From NCBI GenBank assembly GCA_035236585.1, contig CP141136.1, forward strand, positions 57,181,136 to 57,245,135: a stretch of 64,000 nt of DNA, written 5' to 3'. The notes under the pieces were generated by a model. It saw only the letters and a program-made list of their open reading frames with translations. It was not told the origin of the DNA and ran no database searches. This DNA comes from Warburgia ugandensis (Eukaryota > Streptophyta > Magnoliopsida > Canellales > Canellaceae). Made by a program: the position numbers and the translations under genes. Below, one piece after another: positions 1 through 11,623 of the stretch (position 1 is its first letter; the number at the start of each line of letters is the position of its first letter).

Positions 1-1866
1 CCGCGATTTAAGGGCATTGCTCAAAAGAAAAAAGTTAAAAGTAAAATGTGATATTGCTTTTCTTGACTGAAAAGCTAAAAGAATAGGGCTATTTGTAACT
101 GTCAATTTCTAGGGCTTACTCTGTTGATGTAACACGCAGCCATGATAACAGAGCCATTGGTTTCACAAAGATGGATGATCAACTCCTTGATGCATCAAAC
201 CAGATTCAGGCTTCTACTAATTAGGAAAAATCTAATCATTAGTGGGACTCAGACACGAGTGGTATGTCCATTTCTTTGTCTACGATGTCAAGGGTCTAGA
301 CCACGTCAAGTTACGATATAGGCCCAGAAAATTGATCATTAGGCTTAGATCCCAAAAGACGCGCTCTTTTATGAACTTCGGATTAAAGAAGGAGCGACTA
401 CCTCCGTTTGAAGTCTAAATGGTTGCGACTGACTGCACCGAGTTGCTCTTTTGGGAGTTGAAATTGGAGGGGACTCTGAGCTAGTCGCCTTAACACACTC
501 AACAAACAGAGAATAAGCCAAGTTAGTATATGTTGAGATAAAGTACATCAAGAATTGTAAGAAATTAATCAAGACGCTAAACCTTAACTAGAGAGATAGA
601 TTTGTGATCTTCCATGCTAAGGGATGGTGGAAAAAATTTTGGTATTCCATAGAATATAAAGAGGCTGGAAGTTTGGAAGTCGGGTAAAAGGCGGGTTTTC
701 GGTTGCGTTGCCACTCAACGGCTTGCTTGTGTTTTTTCACCAAACATGCCGATTCGAAGGGCCTATCTCAACGAACAAATTCTCCATGTTTGAGAAGGTA
801 CAAGGCATCCTCAGTTTCATAACCCCACGAGGCAAAAAAGGAACCGAAAAGGGCGGACAATTATTCATTCCAAAATTTTAAGTTAAATAAGATCTAAGGG
901 CTATGTCAAGCAACTTGGTCAAAGGTAAGCCATGAAACTGTCAGTCGCCACTTGTTCTAGATTTCACAGGTGGGTTCCCTGGTCAATTGATCCAGTCTAT
1001 TCAGTTAGTGGGCTGTACCTTCTATCATCCTTAGACAGAAGTTGAACCAAATTGCTTCACCTATTCAGACTTTTCGTCTCAAGTGCTGACGGGCCAACGA
1101 AGAAGTCGTGAAGACCAATAATGGGACTACAGTAGCATTGCTACTGTGAACTTGTTACAATTGACGTAATTATTGTTGGATGAAATGAAATCTCTACTGC
1201 TTTCCACTTGTAGGATTGGCTGGTTAAGAAGTATTGACAACCAACTAAAAGGTGTTTAATAAAGTGATGTCATAAAAACAAGCAAGTACATGTACGTTTC
1301 CGCACGTGGTTTTAAGTTAGATGATACAACTATAATCCGTAGAAGATTTGATAAGTGCCATCCGTAATTATTTATTATTATTATTATTACTCCTTTATGA
1401 TGATAATTTTTGTTGGCGAAAAAAGGAATAATTATCAGACTCTAAAAAGTCTTAAACTAAAAGGCATTTCGCAGAACTCCGCTTCTAGCAAGCTCATCAG
1501 CAAAGGAATTTGCTGAAGGGTAGATTGGCCATGATGGACCAGCCATAAATGTTAACAAGCACGCATGGATGGAACACTTCATTGTTGTCTTAGGGAAGCA
1601 ATAGGAAAACACACCATGGAACACTTCATTATATTACGATTCGCTTCTCTCTGTCAAACTACCGAACCCGTTCGTTCTTCACCGCAGAGTATATGGGTTG
1701 AAAACACTCAGAGCATATGTTTCTCCGACTGCCTATCTAGTACAGAAGATAAACAGCTTCGACTGACAAATACCAGGGACCCAAATGTTCATTTAGCATG
1801 CGGAACCCATGTACTAATTTCGATGCGCACACATAAAATATAATGTTTGTATTTTCTAATCATTTG
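1..1866. other. Unassigned AT-rich intergenic DNA
   Basis: No reading frame longer than about 90 codons and no recognisable protein family, RNA gene or repeat terminus was seen here on either strand. A short ATT-rich run lies near 1,368-1,388. The stretch is probably old degraded repeat or intergenic sequence. Confidence 0.4.
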
Positions 1867-2050
1867 AAGGGGAGCTTTGATGCAATAGTGAAGTTGTCGT
1901 TATGTGACTTTGAGGTCATAGGTTCAAGACATGAAAATAGTCTCTTGCAAAAATATAACATAAGACTGTGTACTATATGCCCTTGTGGTCTGCCCTTCCC
2001 CAACCCTGCATATATGGGAGCTTCGTGCACCTGACCCTGTCCCTTGTTTT
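1867..2050 (+). mobile_element. Au-family SINE (tRNA-derived retroposon)
   Basis: The segment reads colinearly with the plant Au SINE family. A tRNA-related head carries an A-box-like stretch (TTTGATGCAATAGTGAAGTT) and a B-box-like GGTTCAAGACAT near 1,920. It is followed by the family's diagnostic body: CTCTTGCAAAAAT near 1,943, an AAGACTGTGTACTAT segment, then CCCTTGTGGTCTGCCCTTCCCC near 1,980-2,000, a GGGAGCTTCGTGCAC block near 2,016, and a short T-rich end. Au SINEs are non-autonomous, transcribed by RNA polymerase III and mobilised by LINE machinery. This copy has many transitions at former CpG sites, so it is old. Target-site duplications were not confidently identified. Recognition rests on memory of the family consensus, not on an alignment. 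Confidence 0.85.
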
Positions 2051-2229
2051 ACTTTCCAGTCTCCTGTAATATCATTCCTAACGTCACCGAACTCCCCTGT
2101 TAATAGATTCTACCATCATCGCTACATTTCATTCCTAATTTTATGCCCATCACCGATGAAATTTGTACCCAAGGACACATGAATTTGAGCATTTTTATTT
2201 TTTCTGACACATGATTAGTGAAGGAAAGA

Positions 2230-2570
2230 GAACCTTAGTGCACTGGCAGAGTTGTATCGTAGAGTGATTGAGAGAGGTTCAAAGTGTGAAAACAACTGAA
2301 TGCTGTTAACCCATTTGTGATACGCCCTTTCCCTAGACTCTGCATACGTGCGCCAAGCAGCCTGACACACTGACAAGGCAACAAACCAGTCGTATATAGT
2401 TTCCAAATAAGCAACATCTTGACACTAGGATTTCGTTGCAGATTCCATTTCACGATCAACATCATTCCTAACGTTTTAAAGATAATCCCCTAGCGGTAAA
2501 CAAAACTTCGACCACCCAGCGACATCTTCCTCGTATTACGCAAGCTCAGAAAGGGCCAAGTGAAGGTTGT
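2230..2570 (-). pseudogene. Degenerate coding-like fragment, family not recognised
   Basis: Read on the minus strand in one frame, about 110 codons look protein-like and are interrupted by only a few stops. Passages include VAGWSKFCLPLGDYL and, further on, YDWFVALSVCQAAWRTYAES and AYHKWVNSIQLFSHFEP. The composition (tryptophans, balanced charge, few low-complexity runs) differs from random translation of the surrounding AT-rich DNA. I do not recognise the family. It could be a captured or decayed exon of a host gene or part of a transposon protein. No splice sites or neighbouring exons were found that would make it a working gene. Confidence 0.35.
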
Positions 2571-2619
2571 TAACAACCCAACTGCAGTTAGGGGGGGTAT
2601 TTAGTTGACCCGCCTAGAT

Positions 2620-3480
2620 GGTTCAACTTTTTATTTCCCTCCATTGGGCTACAGTGTAAAGACCCGCGTCTGGTGCTGTAGGGGTATTGATTGTGAATAT
2701 TGACCTAATTATGATTCCTTAATTTCCGGAATGCTTCTAAGTGAAACAATCCCTCGTTAGGCAGGATATAATGAACGGGAGGTTGCTGTTGACAGTCCTA
2801 GAAGTTAGGCATGGAACCCATGTCAGTCTGTTCATACATGTAAGTAGTGCATAGCATAGTCGTAAATCCTATTTCTGCCTGGATTCCAGGAATGATCCGT
2901 TTCGGAATTTAAAATGAAACGGGATTGACATCAAAACTTTCCCAGTCAATTCTAGACCATTTTGTCCAGAACTGACTGGAATTCCAGTAGACTCCGGTGT
3001 TTTAGAAAACAGAAAATAAAAATTCTCCAGATCGATCGGTGACCTGGATTCTATTCCAAAATTGACGAGATCACGGATCATTTCTTTTAAATAGCCGAAA
3101 CAGAACTACCACCAGAAAAGAATTAACAACAATGAAACGTATATAGTGGAAGAGTACAAGTATGGTGGATGCACGTAATTTGCTTGGAAAATATTAGCAA
3201 GTAAAAGTACTAGTATGGCCTTTTTCAACGTTCCAAAGTCCAAACCTTCTATAGGCCAGGCTATGCTATGAATGACCATGCACCAAAGTTATAACCCATC
3301 AGATATTTCTTAGCCTATGGGCAGCTAGTGCATACCAAGTAGTAAACCTTATCTTTGTCCAACGAAGATCACATAGAGATGGCCTGCAACTCATATCTTA
3401 ACTAGATCTTGATGGACCAATTCCAAAGACCACTTGCAAATACCCAAACTTGTTCGACTTTGTTTTGAAATTAAAGAGAC
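2620..3480. other. Unassigned intergenic DNA
   Basis: Only short frames occur, none with a recognisable motif. A locally palindromic stretch near 2,930-3,010 repeats forms of CTGGAATTCCAG, but no transposon termini were found around it. Confidence 0.3.
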
Positions 3481-3483
3481 AAT

Positions 3484-3522
3484 AGTCCCACATCGATTAT
3501 GTCCTAGGGAAGGGAATATAGG
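3484..3522 (+). promoter_or_regulatory. USE-like motif with TATA-like box
   Basis: AGTCCCACATCG at 3,484-3,495 matches the plant snRNA-gene upstream sequence element (consensus RTCCCACATCG). A TATA-like TATAGG lies 21 bases further on, a spacing nearer to RNA polymerase III snRNA promoters than to polymerase II ones. No U6, U3 or other snRNA sequence was recognised downstream. The same motif in the same relation occurs inside the TRIM-like LTR at 21,631. This copy may therefore be an LTR relic and not a snRNA promoter. Confidence 0.3.
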
Positions 3523-3849
3523 CATCCCTGTAGGAAGCCTTCATGCCTTTACTTTTGTATGTGAAAATAAACTTTGTGTGAGTGGAGAGTGGACCCTGGT
3601 TAGCGTACTGTATTTGTGCTGTGCCACTAGAGTTAGCGGTTCATGCATAAGACAATTAAGTGCTACAAGGCCCAACTCTCTCTAGTGGAGCCCATGAGTG
3701 ACAAAGAAAGGTCATATTAAGGTATATTTTAGAAGCTTATGGGTAAGTTAGCTATCTTGTCGACCAAGCAAGGCTCCCCCTTATAAGGAGGTGCCCTCAA
3801 GACATTCCTTGTACCAACTCTTCTCTCTCCTCAGAGTTTTCTATTTTAT

Positions 3850-4140
3850 AGCTTTCTAGATTATGTCTAGCTAACACATTTCTTTACTCTCTCTCTCTCT
3901 CTCTGAGTTGGCATTACTCTTCAAGGATTGTTCTTCTTATGGCATTCTCTAGTGATTGCTCTTGTGCCTTCTATAAGCAACTTTAGTGTTACTAGAATAC
4001 TCTCCAGACAAAGGCATATTGAGATTCTGATACAATGAGGTAGGCAATTTTACAAAGCCTACAAGCAAGCATTTTTTGATACAATTTTAGAGAAAAATAG
4101 GCTTATAATCTGTAGCTTTTAACGCGGCTTCTTTATTTTG
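3850..4140. other. Spacer with short (CT)n tract
   Basis: A short CT microsatellite lies near 3,888-3,903. Nothing else is recognised before the L1 remnant begins. Confidence 0.4.
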
Positions 4141-5000
4141 GAATTAAGCCAATGAACCCAGCCCCTATTTTCTACATAAATACTACAATACGAAAAGAAG
4201 TCAAATAGTCCAGGACCAACTCCCCATCTAAGCACACTGGAACACATCCCTTCTAGTTTCCTCCATAGAGAATGGAGCTTCGAGAGAGTGAGCTTCACTA
4301 GAAGATGGGATATTGAAATGAATACCAGAAGGAGAAGGTTTCAAAGTGTGATCTTTTGTATAGAACTTAGAGAAGTGCTTCACAAGCTCTCCAGTAATCA
4401 CTTTAGGAGAGGTCCTAACTGGTTTCAATTGAAGAGATTATGTTGTGCAATTGCTCTAACAATGGCAGCCTGATAGAAAAACCTTGAGTTGTTATCCCCT
4501 TGTCTAAGCCACTTCACCCTGGATTTTTGTCTTAAAGATGCTTCCTTCAAGAAATTCTGATTGAGTAATTCATCTTTGGCAATAAACTTGGACTGAGCTC
4601 CATCTTTTGTGAGACCCATTATCTCCTCCATTACTTATCTCAAACATTCAACCTTGCAATGTGACATATAAAAGGGGAGGGACCTAAATTGTCAGGTTTC
4701 GTGTCAAGCAAAAAGGGATGGTGGTCACAAATATGAGTCTTAAGGTTGATTGCAGAGAAGAGGCAAATAAGCATCCAATCACTAGAGATGAGAAACTAAT
4801 CATTCTCATTGTGGTTAGGAGTTTGATTATTTGTCCAGGTCTATAGACCTCCAATCATTGGTAAGTAGATCAATTTTGCAACTTCTGTAACCATAGGGAA
4901 GTCTATCATTTGGTGGGTAATAGTAGCAACAGCTATGAATTTTAAGGACAAAATATTTTACTAGTAAATCATCTACAGATCAATAACCAATAACTAAATC
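4140..5000 (-). pseudogene. L1-type LINE ORF2 remnant (endonuclease end to start of RT)
   Basis: Translated right to left on the minus strand, the piece follows plant L1 ORF2 order. First comes the end of the AP-endonuclease: TWTNNQTPNHNEND near 4,790-4,840, then FLISSDW and LKTHICDHHPFLLDTKPDN near 4,690-4,780. The linker leading to reverse transcriptase follows (SLRQKSRVKWLRQGDNNSRF near 4,500-4,550), then ITGELVKHFSKFY and SLEAPFSMEETRRDVFQCA near 4,230-4,390. The frame then decays where the RT motif rich in PGPDG would be expected. Several in-frame stops and frame changes are present, and the RT catalytic core and 3' end are absent. It is an internally truncated, inactive L1 copy, and its minus orientation is unrelated to the neighbours. 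Confidence 0.85.
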
Positions 5001-5059
5001 TTAAGCATCAAAACTTGATTCCTTCCAAACAAAAATCATCCCACTAGTTACCAGAAGCG

Positions 5060-6410
5060 GTTTCGGCAACCCAAGCTAATCTATTACCAATTCCCATCAA
5101 ACAATAAAGCATTACTAATATTAAGGGTTGCATACCCAGAAAAATGGCCTTACTACTATGGCAAATTGTGCGTTTCTACTGCCATAATTAAATATAGTGT
5201 TCATCTCGAGGAATGCTAATGGTACTCATTTTCAGGACTTGACCAAGCTAAGCCCCAACCTTGGCACAATCTGGTACGTACATCTTGTTCGTGCCATCAG
5301 ATGCTTGTAGCTACTAGTTTTTTTAGTTGAAAATATAATGGTTATGATTTAAAATTTCAAAACAGCAAGCCTCAATCATCCAACCATTTTAAACTTTAAT
5401 GTTTAGCTAATCTAATGCACTTCAAACAAAATGAATGATGTCTGAACATCAAAGGAGGTGGCTAAGCTAGGTTAGTCCCGAAAATGAGTCCCACTATCAT
5501 TTCTTTTCTCGCCCTCTCTTTTTGAATCCCACTTGCATTTCTCATTATCTCAGACCTATCGGCATACAGAGAAAAGATGTTATTACACTAAAGAAACTGA
5601 TAGGCCTATGCTCGATTGTTAATTTAGCGGACACATTGCTTACCATCGTAAAGCCTAGATGGTTTGCACACTTAATGAATGAGCGGCATATTTCCATTTG
5701 TAAGAGGAATGCTCCTAGTTGGCAACCTGATTATACCTATCCTAATGCATGCCGCTTTTAATAATGGTCCTCGTCTCTAGTTGATCCAGACCACTCGTCT
5801 GAATCCCCCGAGACTAAATATCTAGTAACCAAAGGCTATATATGCCAAATGGTTTTTGGAAAATGCTTTCTCGACGCTGTAAATGACGGTGAAAAAGATG
5901 CTTACCAGCTAGATAGTCTTGTGCATGATTTGATCCATTCATCATGTTCAGCCTGCCTTGGATTGGCTAACCACGAAATTTTATAATTGTTCAATTATTT
6001 GAGCCATACAGCTATAAGCCTCCAATATTTCCATCTTATACAAATTGAAAATTTTAACCCTAAAGATTAAGTCGCTAGAAGACTGATGGATATGAATTTT
6101 GGTGTAGAGCCTAAAGAGTGTAGACCAAAGAAGCTGAATGGTTCACATCGCCCAAGTTCAGACCTTTTTGGCTGTGTCCTTTTCCAGCATCGTGCTAGAA
6201 GAACTCCAAGTTTTTCTCGTACCATTGAATGCGGATGGTTGTTTGTAGCACTATGTAGAAGTCTTTGGTTATCCACATAGACAAAAACACAATTATCTTA
6301 ATGTCAGATGTGTTTAACCGAGTGATATTTGGACCATTGGATATCAAATCTTAGAGAAACTAAGTGAGGATTACATTCTTTGCAAGTGGAGGTACTAACT
6401 CCAACACTTA
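5060..6410. other. Unassigned intergenic DNA
   Basis: Frames of 60-80 codons exist on both strands, including two overlapping antisense ones near 6,067-6,280, but none shows a recognised motif or a gene-like composition. No RNA gene or repeat terminus was seen. Confidence 0.35.
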
Positions 6411-6411
6411 T

Positions 6412-7960
6412 TTAGAGTCCTAAATTCTAAAGGCTCTCAGTCTTCTCGAGTAGCCAAAAGATTCTCAGCCTTATCCAGAATCCTACATCTTAAAGACTTC
6501 TAACCTTATACAGAATCCTAGCTTCCTAAGACTGACCATTGGGCTCCAATTGACACCTAAAAAGTGGTGCCTAATTTCCTTCATCGAGTCTAAATCCATT
6601 AAAATCATGAACTAACTCAGTCTACTAAGAGTCCAACAGCTCTGGACTCCTGAACTAACCCAATATTCTACAGCTCAAACACTCCTTATTCCCGTAAAAC
6701 TCATACAACTTAAATCTTTCGAATACAGAAAAAGTTTTAAACTTAAACACTTCTAATTCCAATAAGAGCCCTATAGCTTAAGATTTTTGAATCCAGTCAA
6801 AGTTACATAGGTCAAGACTCTTAATTCTGGTAAAAGTTCTACACCTTAAGACTTCTAAATTTAGTCAAAGTCCCACAGTTCAGAGACTCCAAATCCTACA
6901 CAAAGTCCTATGGCTTCATATTTCTTAACCTAAGCAAAGTCCCATAACCTAAGACTTCAAAACTAATTCAAAGTTCTAAAGCTTAAGACTCCTAAACCAA
7001 GTGAAAGTCCTATAGTTCAATATTTCTAAACCAACTCATAGTCATATAGCCCAAGACTCCAAACTCCAATCAAAATCCAACATCTCAAGACTTCTAACTC
7101 CAATTAAATTCCTAGAGCTCAAGAGTTCTAACACTAGCAAATGTCTTATAGCTAAAGACTCCTGGTATTAACCAAACTCTTATAGTCCAAGACTCCTTGA
7201 CCTAATAAAATACCTATAAACTAAAAGTCCTAAATTAATAAGAGTTCTAGTAACATTAGAGTTCTGGTCAATTGAAAATACTATGGCCTAAGAGTTCTTG
7301 GATTAATGGAATTCTTATGACATTAGAGTCCTTGATTGACAGAAAGCACTATGGCCGAATAGTCCTTGGATGACGGGAGTTCTAGCCACATTAGAATTTC
7401 AAGGTGATGAAAAGTATTGAACTAAGAGTCCTTGAATGGTGGAAATTCTAGAGATATTAGGGACCTTGGATGATTAAAGTTTGAGATCTAAGGGTCCTTG
7501 AAAGATTGAAATTCTAGAGATATTAGAGACATTGGATGATTAAAGTCCCAAGATCTAAAAGTCCTTGAATGTATATAAATTTGGAAATCTTTGAGTTTTT
7601 TATTGACTAGAAGTCTTGAGACCTAAGAGTCTTAAACCAACTGAAACTCTAAAGACCTTAGAGTTTATGGATCTGTAGAATTTCTAAAACTTAAGAGTCT
7701 TAAGAAGAACCAAAGTCTTATTAACCTGAAGAGTCCCAAAAATCAAGGACTTTGGCCAAACATCCCTTGTAGCTTAAAGAGCCTCAAAAATCAAGTACTC
7801 TAGTTAAACAAGCCCCACAGTTCGAAGACTCCCAAAAATCAAGGATTGTAGCCAAACAAGCCCAATAGCACCTAGAGTCCTAATAATAAAAAACACTAAA
7901 AGAGTCCTAAAAATAAGGGCTCTAACCAAATAGGTCCTATCAATTGAGAAACCTAACCAA
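6412..7960. repeat. Diverged tandem array, about 34-bp period
   Basis: Successive units such as AAAGTCCTATAGCTTAAGAC followed by a TCCTAA-type tail recur every 33-35 bases. Between about 6,840 and 7,200 ten consecutive units count to 34 or 35 bases. Units differ by roughly 20-40%, so the array is old. In the right half the unit changes to a form rich in AGTCCTTGAATGATT and TTCTAGAGATATTAGAGAC, alternating about 34 and 32 bases. The period is not a multiple of three and stops occur in all frames, so it does not encode a repeat protein. About 45 units fit in the span. A second copy of this array lies at 61.3-63.07 kb in the same orientation. Confidence 0.8.
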
Positions 7961-8755
7961 CAATTTTAACCATAGAGGTTTTGTCCACTCAAAAACCCTA
8001 AATACTTGAAATACCAATAGTATACCATGTTTGAAAAAAATATGTCATAACTTCAACAGAGTTACATGTCATCCTAATGATGATCATAAATGGAAACACT
8101 TGCACTTGTGCTCTAACATGAAATGATTAAAGGAATACAAGATTCAAGCCTAATGATGCTATGGAGCTCCTTTAACTCTATGAAGAGAGTTTCATCATAC
8201 AATTGAAGCCAAAGCTACTTACAACTGAGTGATTAAAAAAAAAGTACATTAAAGCTACACCAAATACTAAATAGAGGAGATGCAAAAGCCACATACTCTC
8301 ATCAAGTCTATGTGCTATTTTGGAAGATATGCATATATTAGCTGTAGACCAACTCACATTGCTAAACTGAGTCAGTAACCTGAACATGCTGTGAAATTGA
8401 TCCAAGCTAGTCTCAAAGACCATTGGAGCAACTAGTCATTGTAATTTGTAAGTATACAATTGACCTCTAATCAAGGGTCTTATCTTTGTATATATATTTA
8501 TAGTTAGTAATCAAAAAGAGTTTGTATTTTGCAATTAAAGATTTCTATATATATTCAGTTGTCAAAGAAATGTTATTAGTGGCCATGGGTAATTTAGAAA
8601 AAGAATCACAACACTTGGTGTTGTCAGAGGAATGCATCCCGCAATCACTTAATAAATAATAAACATATGACTCTATCCCAAGGATAATTGGCCCTCAATT
8701 TCTTTTTGTATGATTATTTATATGCATCATGGATAAATGCAAATTTTGACATGAA
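7961..8755 (+). repeat. Dispersed repeat, copy 1 (downstream of the 34-bp array)
   Basis: This unique-looking segment follows the array and recurs at 10,745-11,620 and 63,070-63,560. Shared landmarks in order are a TATCAATTGAGAAACC stretch, ACTTCAACAAAGTTA-like sequence, a TAACATGAAATGATTAAAGGA block, GCCCAATGATGCTATG-like sequence, GAAGCCAAAGCTAC, and CCCTCAATTT at the right end. It contains no coding frame of note. Together with the array it defines a dispersed repeat family of about 2.3 kb whose class I cannot assign. Confidence 0.7.
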
Positions 8756-9892
8756 CAAGTTTTTGGCATGCTTAGTGGGACTTTCCTTTCCCTTCATCTT
8801 AAGATTGATTGAGTTTACTTTCCTTTTAAGGAAAGATGACCTTCAACATAATGATGATATGTAGCTTTCTCGACTGGGGACGTGTTCATATATGCGTGTG
8901 CATCCCATAAAGGAGCTTTTGTCACGTACATGGTCACCCCTACAAGCACTACTATTAAGTGTTTAATTTTGGCCAAAATACACCTACCTTAGCATTTAAC
9001 TAGATTATCCAAACACTCAATTTTTGCAATTTTTGGAATGAATGTGCATTTTAGCTCCAATTAATCATCCAATCATTGATTTACAAAATTTAACAATAAA
9101 TGATCAATAGGAGCTAATCAGATGATTAAAGCATGATCAAGATGAATTTAATTGAGTTTTGTATGGTGCAGATCAACTAGATTGGAAATTGAATGGCTTG
9201 GATTGAATTAATGGATTAGATCACCATCAAGGAACATAAGGTCACATCGTCCCACAATACAAGATGGAGATGCCTAAAGGAATAAGAAAGATTCTTGGAT
9301 ATTTGTTTTCTAAGAAGAAGAAGGGGAATCAAATTAAAAAGGAAGGTGGAGAAAAGCTCAAATGAAAGGGAAAACCCGTATAAGAAAAGGAGCATCGTAG
9401 AAGGAAATCGTAAAAAATTAGAAGAGAAATCGAACTTAGAAGGTGAGAAACTTTAAAAGAGGAAGAAGGCAAGGGAGATGGGCTATCTATCTCTTGATTG
9501 ATCATGAAGCTAAGAAAGGGAGTACCTCAGAAGGAGACCCACGACCTCTCTATTGGACTCTCTTCACCGTAAGAAGGAGACTAAATCCTGCCTTCCATCC
9601 CCACCCATCTCTTTCACTCTCTACACTACAGCACAATATGAACCCAACTCCACTTCTCTATTTTCCCTCTCTACTTCTCTTCTCTTTCTCTTGGGTTTTC
9701 TCCACTATAGGTAAACTAGAATCACACACCACAATAGGAGGAATCAATTCCCAGCCATCTCCTCCGACGGCCTACTCCGACGAAAACTCATCACCCATCT
9801 TCTTTCTCCATTCTCCTTCATTCCCTGTTTCTCCCCTATTTTCAACTATTTTCCTCCTCTACTTCTTGCTAGTTTTACCTTCATTTTTTATA

Positions 9893-9982
<90 letters not shown>

Positions 9983-10740
9983 ATCGTGTTGGAGCAAAAC
10001 CCAATTTGTGTTTTTTTGTTTTTTTTTTTTTTTTCAGATCCCCAATTTCCCCTATTTGTTTCAGAGTTTCAAACAACATAGGTGCTGTCATCTTCTTCTC
10101 GGGATTCAGCCTTTAAAAAGATAAGTGACAAAATTCTAATTTTGTCCTCTTCTCTTTAATTTCAATTCCTCATACATACCAATTTTGTCCTTTTCCTTAA
10201 TTTGTCTTATTATTATCCAAGATTGTCTTATCTCAGGTTTGTGCCATTCTCAGATTATTCTAAGAACTATATAATCTATTCCTTTTCGATTAAAGCCTAA
10301 CTAAATCAATGGTTTAGCTTTAACCGACAAGATAACTTTATTTCCTACTGTTTTTTTATCAGATCTCAAATCAATTCTTAGATCTTATTCTTAGGACAAT
10401 TCTTAGTTGATCCATCAACCTTGATCTTCAATCTGAAACCAAAAATTTGATCGAAGCCATCCAAAATTCAAAATGTTTCCTTAGTCCAAATCATTAAAAT
10501 TTTGAAAAATATGAATAATTTAGCCGTTGGATCCTTAATCAGAAGTATTAGTGAGAGATTGATGAAGGCCAATAGACTCTAATGTTACGAAATTTGAAGA
10601 AATTTGACATGATGTAAATAAAGAAGTAGATTTTAGTTGTTATTTCATTTAATTTTTTGTCTTTTTAGTTAAAAAGTTTTATACTTTCATTAATGCAATA
10701 AATCTGAATTTTAAGTTCACTATTGTTTAACTTTTGTTAT
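8756..10740. other. Spacer with purine-rich to pyrimidine-rich switch and (CT)n tract
   Basis: The plus strand is purine-rich from about 9,250 to 9,540, then pyrimidine-rich to about 10,035. It includes a CT microsatellite at 9,895-9,979 and a T run at 10,013-10,034. A 212-codon frame across 9,443-10,081 begins with GTG and is held open by the CT tract, which gives serine-leucine repeats; it is not treated as a gene. An ATG inside it starts a short hydrophobic peptide but has no further support. Nothing else is recognised up to the second repeat copy. Confidence 0.5.
9895..9979. repeat. (CT)n microsatellite
   Basis: Some 85 bases of CT dinucleotide with one interruption (CAC near 9,948). Confidence 0.95.
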
Positions 10741-10744
10741 TTCT

Positions 10745-11620
10745 TTCAATTGAGTCCTAAAAATTAAGGACTCTGACCACATAGTTTCTATCAATTGAGA
10801 AACCTTCAAAATAACTAAGGAATATAACCAGCTAAAAGGTTTTACCAAGTTAGAAACCCCATATGGTCAAAATCTCAACTATATACTATTTTTGAAAAAG
10901 ATACATTGCAACTTCAACAAAGTTAAAGCCTCACACCCTCCTAATGTTAATCATTCAATGGCAACACATGTATTTCTCCTCTAACATGAAATGACTAAAG
11001 GAATTTGAAATTCATGCCCAATGATGCTATGTAATTCCTTCATCTTCATGATGGGAGCTTTTCCATGTGCTTCAAGCCAAAGTTACGTATGCTTAAGAGA
11101 TAAAAAAGAGAGCATGTTAACACTATACATAATACTAGATAAAGGAGCTTTAAAGGCTACACTCTCATTAAGTCTATGTGATAATTTGGAACACATTCAG
11201 GCACCATCTATCAAGTAGGTTATGTCACTAAACTGAGTCAACAACCTAATCATGCTATGAAACTGATACAAGCTAGTTTCCAAGATGGTTGAAGCCACTA
11301 ATTATTGTAATTTGTCTACATAGAGCTAACCTATAATCAAAGGTTTTTTCCTTCGTATGTACTTAGTAATCAAAAAGTGTTTGTGTTTAGTAATTAAAGA
11401 TTATTAGATGTATTGAATTTCAAAATAATATAATTAACAACCATATGTAATTGAAAAAAAGAATTCTAGCATCATGATGTAAGTAGAGGAATCCACAATC
11501 ACTTGATAAATAATAAACCCTTGATTTTATCCCAAGAGAAATCGGCCCTCAATTTGTTGTGATTGTTTATACAGGTCATGTACAAATGCAAAATTTGTGC
11601 ACACATGTACATCGATATTT
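10745..11620 (+). repeat. Dispersed repeat, copy 2 (array missing)
   Basis: It begins inside the last unit of the array (GAGTCCTAAAAATTAAGGAC) and then follows copy 1 block by block through the TAACATGAAATGACTAAAGGA and AATAATAAACC segments to about 11,620. The 34-bp array itself is absent. The orientation is the same as copy 1, which leaves about 2 kb between the two copies. Confidence 0.7.
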
Positions 11621-11623
11621 ATT

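Noticed and set aside
6412..7960. CRISPR-like array
   Set aside because: The 34-bp units are contiguous and diverged, with no unique spacers, and this is plant nuclear DNA; it is an ordinary tandem array.
9443..10081. 212-codon plus-strand frame, the longest in the left part
   Set aside because: It starts with GTG, and its length depends on the CT microsatellite, which reads as serine-leucine repeats; no domain or splice support.
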